DNA from: DASYHQ01 sp038223165
GTDB lineage: Bacteria; Planctomycetota; Phycisphaerae; Tepidisphaerales; Tepidisphaeraceae
Assembly: GCA_038223165.1 (NCBI GenBank)
Contig: JBBRHE010000046.1
Coordinates: 1 to 19,680 of the forward strand
Reading direction: 5' to 3'
Length of the DNA: 19,680 nucleotides
Numbering within the stretch: position 1 is the first letter of the stretch; each line of letters begins with the position of its first letter. A program made the translations under genes and the position numbers. Shown piece after piece: positions 14,841 through 19,680 of this stretch. The notes beneath the pieces were generated by a model. It ran no database searches. It was not told where the DNA came from and was given only the letters and a program-made list of their open reading frames with translations.

Positions 14841-15950
14841 ATGCTCGAATCCACACTTTCGCGCCAGCGGCAGAAACGCCTGCTGGACGTGATGGCGGCC
14901 CAGCGGCTTGACGCGATCGTCGTCGGCTTGCCGCATCATGTCTATTACCTGTCGGCCCATTGGACCGCGTGGCAGCATTCTTCGGCGTTCATCCTGTTTG
15001 GGGATGGTCGAGCGGTCCTCGTTTCGCCGAACTCGCCCAACACCAAGGCAGCTGCTGATGAGGCGCTGGCGTTCGAGGCCAACTGGAACGGCACCTTGCG
15101 CCAGGAACAGCCCGCGACCGTCGCGGCGATGGTCGTCCGTCGACTGGAAGCCGCCGGTCGAAGGCATCCGAAGGTGGGGATCGATTCGTCCACCGTCACG
15201 GCGCAGGTGGCTATGCAATACACCAGCGGTGCGGTCGAATCGATTGACGCCCACCTCTGGCAGATGCGACGTGTGAAAGATGCCGATGAGCTCAAGCTTC
15301 TGAAGATCGCGATCGCTGCGACGGAAAACATGTACGCGACGGCCAAGGAGCTGATCGAGCCGGGCGTTGGCGAGCTGGAACTTTTTGCCGAGCTGCACGC
15401 CGCTGCTGTGAAGTCGATGGGTGAACCGCTCGGCGCCATGCTCGGCAACGACTACGCGGTCGGCGTCGGGGGTGGCCCAGCCCGCAAAGATCACGTTGCC
15501 AAGGCCGGTCAGTTGTGGGTGCTGGACCTCGGTCCGAACTATCGCGGCTATTTTGCCGACAATTGCCGTGCGTTTTCCGTCGACCGCAAACCGACGGACG
15601 AGCAGATGAAAGCATGGACGACGATTACGGAATCACTGTCGATCGTCGAAAAACTCGCTAAGCCCGGCGTCAAATGTCGCGACCTCTTCACCGCTGTTGA
15701 CGACCACTTGAAGGCCGCTGGTTACGCGGGCATGCCGCACCATCTGGGTCATGGCATCGGGCTTCAGCCGCACGAGTATCCGCATTTGAACATGAAGTGG
15801 GACGACACCCTGCTCGAAGGTGAAGTTTTCACCGCCGAGCCGGGCTTGTACAGCGCGGCCATCAACGGTGGACTGCGGATTGAGAACGACTACCTCGTCA
15901 CAAAGGAAGGCGTCGTCAACCTGCTGCAGTTCCCGACGGCGCTGGTGTAG
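14841..15950 (+). CDS. M24 family metallopeptidase (Xaa-Pro aminopeptidase-like)
   Basis: 369-residue cytoplasmic pita-bread enzyme with a creatinase-type N-terminal domain (about 1-140) and an M24 catalytic domain (about 150-365). All five metal ligands are visible: Asp229 (LDLGPNYRG), Asp240 (FADNCR), His304 (HHLGHGIGLQPHE), Glu333 (TAEPG) and Glu348 (RIENDYLV). Members cleave Xaa-Pro dipeptides or N-terminal residues before proline, though some are creatinases or DMSP lyases; nothing here fixes the substrate. Length is typical of PepQ/PepP-like bacterial proteins. ATG at 14841 aligns with the family N-terminus, but no strong Shine-Dalgarno is present. A small membrane protein gene follows after 11 nt. 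Confidence 0.9.
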   Translation: MLESTLSRQRQKRLLDVMAAQRLDAIVVGLPHHVYYLSAHWTAWQHSSAFILFGDGRAVLVSPNSPNTKAAADEALAFEANWNGTLRQEQPATVAAMVVRRLEAAGRRHPKVGIDSSTVTAQVAMQYTSGAVESIDAHLWQMRRVKDADELKLLKIAIAATENMYATAKELIEPGVGELELFAELHAAAVKSMGEPLGAMLGNDYAVGVGGGPARKDHVAKAGQLWVLDLGPNYRGYFADNCRAFSVDRKPTDEQMKAWTTITESLSIVEKLAKPGVKCRDLFTAVDDHLKAAGYAGMPHHLGHGIGLQPHEYPHLNMKWDDTLLEGEVFTAEPGLYSAAINGGLRIENDYLVTKEGVVNLLQFPTALV

Positions 15951-15961
15951 AGCGACTTCAC

Positions 15962-16207
15962 ATGGAACACTCCAACGGACAACATCCTCGCGAACTGGAG
16001 ATCGGTGGCAGTGGCCAGGGCAAACGGCTGCGCGGACTGATCGGGTACTTAATTCTTGTGCTCGCCGTTGCGAGCTTGCTGGTTTACCTGTTCGTCCGTT
16101 TCACCGGGTCGATGCGACTGGCAGTCGTGCTGGTGGCATTCATGATGACGTACATGATCGTGATGGGCTGGCTCGCCTCGCGCCGGCCGGACGATCGCGA
16201 TATTTGA
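15962..16207 (+). CDS. Small two-TM membrane protein
   Basis: 81 residues: a polar, Gly-rich N-terminus (1-23), two hydrophobic segments at about 25-46 and 52-73 separated by a short FTGSMR turn, and a charged tail (SRRPDDRDI). This predicts a helical hairpin in the cytoplasmic membrane. I do not recognise the family. It sits 11 nt after the M24 peptidase stop and 14 nt before the AAA ATPase start, so it is almost certainly co-transcribed with both. It might be a membrane anchor or partner for the ATPase; that is inference from position only. Confidence 0.7.
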   Translation: MEHSNGQHPRELEIGGSGQGKRLRGLIGYLILVLAVASLLVYLFVRFTGSMRLAVVLVAFMMTYMIVMGWLASRRPDDRDI

Positions 16208-16221
16208 CCGAGGGTCCGACG

Positions 16222-17367
16222 ATGTCATGGGACAGTTTCGAGCGATATCGCCAGAAGGGTCTCGACGCCCGCCGGGCCGGGCAGTGGGATTCGGCGCGCG
16301 TTTACCTGCTGGAAGCGGCCCGTGAGATGGTCGCGCTGAGCAAGGAAGCCCAAGGTGACGAACTGCGCGAGGCCCGCAAGGAGGCCGCCGGAAAACTACT
16401 TGAGCTCGCCAGGGACTGCGAAGCCGCCAAGTCGTCCAACCGTTCACCCGGCACAGGTGGAACGGCGACACGCCAATCGGCCGCGCACGGGTCGTCCGAA
16501 ACATCGAATGAATCTTCTGCCAACGACTGGCTCGTGAAGGAACGCCCATCGATCCGCTTTGACGATGTCGCGGGTCTCGACGAGGTGAAGCACGAGATCC
16601 GCCTGCGGATGATCTACCCGTTTAACCACCCAGACCTCGCACAGAAGTTCGGCATTCGCACCGGGGGTGGCATCCTGCTCTACGGCCCACCGGGGACTGG
16701 CAAGACGATGCTCGCCAAGGCGGTCGCGGGCGAACTGGACGCCGCGTTCTTCCGTGTGTCACCAGCCGATGTGCTGAGCAAGTGGGTTGGTGAGGCCGAG
16801 CAGAACGTGAAGAAGCTTTTCGACGCCGCTGCGGGTGAGACGCGGTCGGTCATCTTCATCGACGAGATCGAGGCGCTCGTGCCCGCGAGGCGCGATGAAG
16901 GGTCGAGCGTGATGAGCCGAGTCGTACCGCAAATTTTGCAGGGGATGGAAGGATTTGATAAGTCGAAATCGTCCAGCGTGCTGTTCCTGGGCGCGACGAA
17001 CGTTCCCTGGCAACTCGACCCTGCGGTTTTACGCCCGGGTCGGTTCGACGAGAAGGTTTACATCCCGCTACCGGACCTTGCCGCGCGACGTAAATTGCTG
17101 GAACTGTACCTCGAAAAGCGACCCTTGGCTGAGGACGTCGACCTCGACTCGCTTGCGAAGGATCTGGAAGGCTTCAGTGGGGCCGACATCAAATATCTGA
17201 GTGATCGCGCTGCGGTCATCCCATTCCTGCACGCCGTAGCCGGCAAGGGCGAGGCGCTGATCACGCCCGACGTGATCACCGAGGTGCTGTCGACGACGCC
17301 GCGCTCCGTAGCGCCCGAACACGTCAAACGATTCGCGGCCTGGGCGACGACGATGCAGGCGCTATGA
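16222..17367 (+). CDS. Vps4-like AAA ATPase with MIT-like N-terminal domain
   Basis: 381-residue AAA+ ATPase. Residues 1-70 form charged helices with the ARRAGQWDSARVYLLEAAREM pattern, resembling an MIT or TPR-like three-helix domain. Residues 71-105 are a Ser/Thr/Gly-rich linker. The AAA module shows DDVAGLDEVKHEI, Walker A GPPGTGKT (155-162), pore loop SKWVGEAE, Walker B IFIDEIE (211-217), and a second region of homology with TNVPWQLDPAVLRPGRF containing Arg271 and Arg274. The pore loop and N-terminal layout recall the meiotic clade (Vps4, katanin, spastin). Such ATPases unfold or disassemble polymers; the substrate here is unknown. ATG at 16222 is supported by GAGGG (16210-16214), and a much longer upstream frame overlaps the M24 gene and is rejected. 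Confidence 0.88.
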   Translation: MSWDSFERYRQKGLDARRAGQWDSARVYLLEAAREMVALSKEAQGDELREARKEAAGKLLELARDCEAAKSSNRSPGTGGTATRQSAAHGSSETSNESSANDWLVKERPSIRFDDVAGLDEVKHEIRLRMIYPFNHPDLAQKFGIRTGGGILLYGPPGTGKTMLAKAVAGELDAAFFRVSPADVLSKWVGEAEQNVKKLFDAAAGETRSVIFIDEIEALVPARRDEGSSVMSRVVPQILQGMEGFDKSKSSSVLFLGATNVPWQLDPAVLRPGRFDEKVYIPLPDLAARRKLLELYLEKRPLAEDVDLDSLAKDLEGFSGADIKYLSDRAAVIPFLHAVAGKGEALITPDVITEVLSTTPRSVAPEHVKRFAAWATTMQAL

Positions 17368-17516
17368 ACGTCAGGATGCCGAGGAATCTAAGCAACGGCC
17401 GTCGAGTTGATGCGATCGCAGCGTGACATCTCCGGTTGATTGATATTACGCCTACTCTTGGCGCTCTCACCGTACATTTCTGCCGTCCTCATCGCGCCAT
17501 CGCGCGGCCAATCTCC

Positions 17517-17522
17517 TATAAT
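17517..17522 (+). promoter_or_regulatory. Candidate -10 box for recQ
   Basis: A perfect TATAAT ends 12 nt before the recQ ATG. Transcription would start about 6 nt upstream of the start codon, giving a very short leader without room for a Shine-Dalgarno. No convincing -35 is seen at 16-18 bp (region about 17493-17500). The 167-nt gap after the AAA gene shows no other clear signal. Confidence 0.45.
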
Positions 17523-17534
17523 TTGTCCACCGCT

Positions 17535-19496
17535 ATGTCCGTCGACCTCCGCGAACACCTTCAACAGCACTTTGGCCTTGACGAGTTTCGTCCCGCGCAG
17601 CGCGAGGTGATCGAGGACGTGCTCGCCGATCGCGACGTCATGTGCGTCATGCCGACCGGGGCGGGCAAGTCGCTGTGTTATCAGTTGCCTGCGGTGGTGA
17701 AGGGTGGATTGACGGTCGTCGTTTCGCCGTTGATTTCGTTGATGGAAGACCAGGTTCAGCAGTTGCGCGACGAGGGATTGAATGCCCTCATGCTCAACAG
17801 CGCGCTCTCGGTCCAGCAGCAGCGTGAGGTTATCGCAAGGCTTCAACAAGAGTTTCACGGGCTGCTCTACGTTGCGCCTGAGCGATTCTTCAGCGGCAAC
17901 TTTCTGTCGATGATCGCGGCGCTCAAGCCAAGCTTGTTTGCAATTGACGAAGCGCACTGTGTCAGTCAATGGGGGCATGATTTCCGACCGGAATACGCGC
18001 GACTGGGCGAGGTGCGCCAGCGGTTGGGTTCGCCACCGACGATCGCACTGACGGCGACGGCGACCGAAGATGTTCGCAACGACATCATCCATCACCTCGC
18101 TCTGGCCGAGCCGAACGTTTATGTCACTGGGTTTGACCGGATCAATCTGGCCTACGAGTCGCGCCGAATGGCGTCGGCGGCGGATAAGCCATCGGAATTG
18201 CTGCGACTTCTGCAGCAGGAACTCGGTAGCACGATCGTCTATTGCTCGACACGCAAGAGCGTGGATGAGGTGACGTCCCTCCTTTCGGGTCGCCTTAGAG
18301 ACCGGCCGATCTTCGCGTACCACGCCGGCATGGACGCCGCCGCCCGCACGTCGAATCAGGAACAGTTCATGCAGACACCGCGCTCGATCGCGGTCGCAAC
18401 CAATGCGTTTGGCATGGGGATCAATAAGCCCGACATACGGCTCGTCGTGCACTACAACATGCCCGGCACGCTCGAGGCCTATTACCAGGAGGCCGGCCGC
18501 GCGGGGCGCGACGGTCAGACGAGTCGCTGTGTGATGCTGTTCAGCTATCAGGACCGCTATACGCAGGAATTCTTCATCGGCAAGATTGGTGAGGACAGCG
18601 CCACCGACCCGGCCGTCATCGCCGAGATGAAAAAGCACGCGACCGACAAGCTCGACTGGATGGTTCAGTACGCGCAGACACATAAGTGTCGCCGGTTGAT
18701 GATCCTTGACTATTTCGGTGACACCGCGCCCGTCGAGGGTTGCCGCTGTGACGTGTGCCGGCGCGGCAAGCGGGACGGAGACGAACTCGAACCCCAGCAG
18801 CAGGTTGTGATTCCTGATGAGGTCACGCTCCTGGTTCGACAAATCCTTTCCGCCATCGCACGCATGCGTGGCAAGTTCGGTGTGGGCGTGGTCGCCGAAG
18901 TGCTCGCCGGCGCGAGCAACGAGCGAACACAACGCTGGGCATTGGACCAACTGACGGTCTTCGGCCTGCTGAAGACGTACCCGACCAAGCGCATCGTCGC
19001 GATGCTGCATCGGTTGATGGAATCCGGGCTGGCGCGGCAAAAAGATCCGGATGGCGTCAAGTTCCGCCCGGTGATCGAACTGACCGCAGCGGGCCTGGTC
19101 GTGATGAAAGGCGAACAACCCCCTCCTGCGCCGTTGGTCGATCTGATTCCGCGCCGTACACCGCGGCAAAACGGAACCAGCCCTCGCGCGTTGGGAACGA
19201 ATCCTCGGGCGGTCCGCAAACTGGAAGATGGTCGGACCTTGGAACTCGTCGAGTTGCCCGAAGAAGAAATGGACCCCGACGCCGCCGAACGTTTTGGTAG
19301 GCTGCGAAGCGCGCGATCTGAACTGGCAAAACTGCGCCAGTTGCCACCGTACTGCATATGCCACGACTCGACGCTGAAGCAGATCGCGCGCGTAGCGCCA
19401 AGCGATCTAGACGCGTTGCAAACGATAAAAGGCATGGACCCGCACAAAGTGAAAATGTACGGCGAACGGTTGCTCGACGCCGTGCGCAGAGCATAA
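17535..19496 (+). CDS. recQ: ATP-dependent DNA helicase RecQ
   Basis: 653-residue 3'-5' superfamily 2 helicase acting in recombination and replication-fork repair. Seen: the Q-motif FRPAQREVI (18-26), Walker A MPTGAGKS (39-46), DEAH (138-141) followed by the aromatic-rich loop CVSQWGHDFRPEY, TALTATAT-type motif III (169-176), YYQEAGRAGRDG motif VI (316-327), a zinc-binding region with Cys385, Cys403, Cys405 and Cys408, and a winged-helix domain about 425-525. A poorly conserved linker (530-580) follows, then an HRDC domain (about 582-653). Domain content is complete for bacterial RecQ. The start MSVDLREHL at 17535 aligns with the family; upstream in-frame codons are not helicase-like. It is unrelated in function to the purine genes. 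Confidence 0.95.
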   Translation: MSVDLREHLQQHFGLDEFRPAQREVIEDVLADRDVMCVMPTGAGKSLCYQLPAVVKGGLTVVVSPLISLMEDQVQQLRDEGLNALMLNSALSVQQQREVIARLQQEFHGLLYVAPERFFSGNFLSMIAALKPSLFAIDEAHCVSQWGHDFRPEYARLGEVRQRLGSPPTIALTATATEDVRNDIIHHLALAEPNVYVTGFDRINLAYESRRMASAADKPSELLRLLQQELGSTIVYCSTRKSVDEVTSLLSGRLRDRPIFAYHAGMDAAARTSNQEQFMQTPRSIAVATNAFGMGINKPDIRLVVHYNMPGTLEAYYQEAGRAGRDGQTSRCVMLFSYQDRYTQEFFIGKIGEDSATDPAVIAEMKKHATDKLDWMVQYAQTHKCRRLMILDYFGDTAPVEGCRCDVCRRGKRDGDELEPQQQVVIPDEVTLLVRQILSAIARMRGKFGVGVVAEVLAGASNERTQRWALDQLTVFGLLKTYPTKRIVAMLHRLMESGLARQKDPDGVKFRPVIELTAAGLVVMKGEQPPPAPLVDLIPRRTPRQNGTSPRALGTNPRAVRKLEDGRTLELVELPEEEMDPDAAERFGRLRSARSELAKLRQLPPYCICHDSTLKQIARVAPSDLDALQTIKGMDPHKVKMYGERLLDAVRRA

Positions 19497-19547
19497 TTTT
19501 TGCTAATTGCGGTTGGCGTATTGGCCTTAAAGGATTAGAACGGCGGG

Positions 19548-19680
19548 ATGCCCAAGCCCATCGTCGTCCTCGGTTCGATCAACATGGACCTCGTCTGCCG
19601 CACACCACACATGCCTACTGGCGGTGAAACGATCCTCGGCAGCGACTTCGTTACCATCCCCGGGGGTAGGGGCGCTAACC
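19548..19680 (+). CDS. rbsK: Ribokinase, N-terminal fragment (cut by window edge)
   Basis: The first 44 codons of a PfkB-family sugar kinase. VVLGSINMDLV (6-16), GGETILGSDF and PGGRGAN (38-44) match the ribokinase N-terminus closely, including the substrate-binding Asn-Met-Asp and the GG.GAN motif. The remainder lies beyond the window. Ribokinase phosphorylates ribose to ribose-5-phosphate. A link to nucleoside salvage (ribose left after base release) would fit the purine operon, but the gene is on the other strand and 6 kb away. It follows recQ by 51 nt and may share its transcript. Confidence 0.85.
   Translation, partial: MPKPIVVLGSINMDLVCRTPHMPTGGETILGSDFVTIPGGRGAN

Noticed and set aside
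14634..15494. Minus-strand frame of 286 codons opposite the M24 peptidase
   Set aside because: It is antisense to a gene with all five metal ligands, and its first part is translated from the inverted repeat element.
15820..16221. Upstream extension of the AAA ATPase frame
   Set aside because: It overlaps the end of the M24 peptidase and all of the small membrane protein gene. The family-like N-terminus begins at 16222, where a GAGGG ribosome-binding site is present.
17388..19447. Minus-strand frames opposite recQ
   Set aside because: They are shadow frames of a complete RecQ with all helicase motifs; no recognisable domain on the minus strand.
1..19680. CRISPR arrays, tRNA or rRNA genes, transposases, prophage genes
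   Set aside because: Nothing resembling regularly spaced repeats, tRNA cloverleaf ends, rRNA conserved stretches or integrase/transposase motifs was seen on either strand.

Overview
The window is a G+C-rich bacterial chromosome segment in two blocks. A long leftward block (about 18-14610, minus strand) is dominated by an aerobic purine-base degradation operon. A rightward block (14841 to the right edge) carries housekeeping-type genes. Several features together suggest a Planctomycetota bacterium, perhaps Phycisphaerae-like: G+C-rich codons, a Vps4-like AAA ATPase with an MIT-like N-terminus, a bactofilin-like protein, and three kinds of palindromic intergenic repeat. This assignment is an inference; no rRNA or other phylogenetic marker is present.

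Purine block, in transcription order (right to left): adenine deaminase (13320-11632), (S)-ureidoglycine aminohydrolase AllE (11553-10771), a ketol-acid reductoisomerase-like protein (10701-9736), allantoate amidohydrolase AllC (9687-8449), an OHCU decarboxylase-uricase fusion (8452-7079), 5-hydroxyisourate hydrolase (7069-6716), allantoinase (6709-5375), guanine deaminase (5302-3920), and the two xanthine dehydrogenase subunits (3853-2354 and 2351-18). Together these convert adenine and guanine through hypoxanthine/xanthine and urate to (S)-allantoin, allantoate, ureidoglycine and ureidoglycolate, releasing ammonia. No recognised ureidoglycolate lyase, amidohydrolase or dehydrogenase, transporter, regulator or XdhC-type maturation factor is visible; such genes may lie beyond the left edge.

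The most interesting gene is the reductoisomerase-like one, placed between allE and allC. It keeps the nucleotide-binding fold, the active-site His and one pair of metal ligands. It has lost the conserved active-site Lys (Asn here) and both Glu of the second metal site (Lys and Ser here). It is unlikely to make branched-chain amino acid precursors. Its position suggests a redox step on a ureido intermediate, for example ureidoglycolate to oxalurate, but this is a hypothesis.

Two REP-like double hairpins lie inside the operon, directly at the 3' ends of allB and allE, and divide it into three segments. A third, unrelated inverted element built of 8-bp units fills the divergent intergenic region at 14663-14816.

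Between the operon and the divergent region are a multi-pass membrane protein and a bactofilin-like protein. The rightward block holds an M24 metallopeptidase, a two-TM small protein, the MIT-like/AAA ATPase, a full-length RecQ helicase and the start of a ribokinase cut by the window edge.
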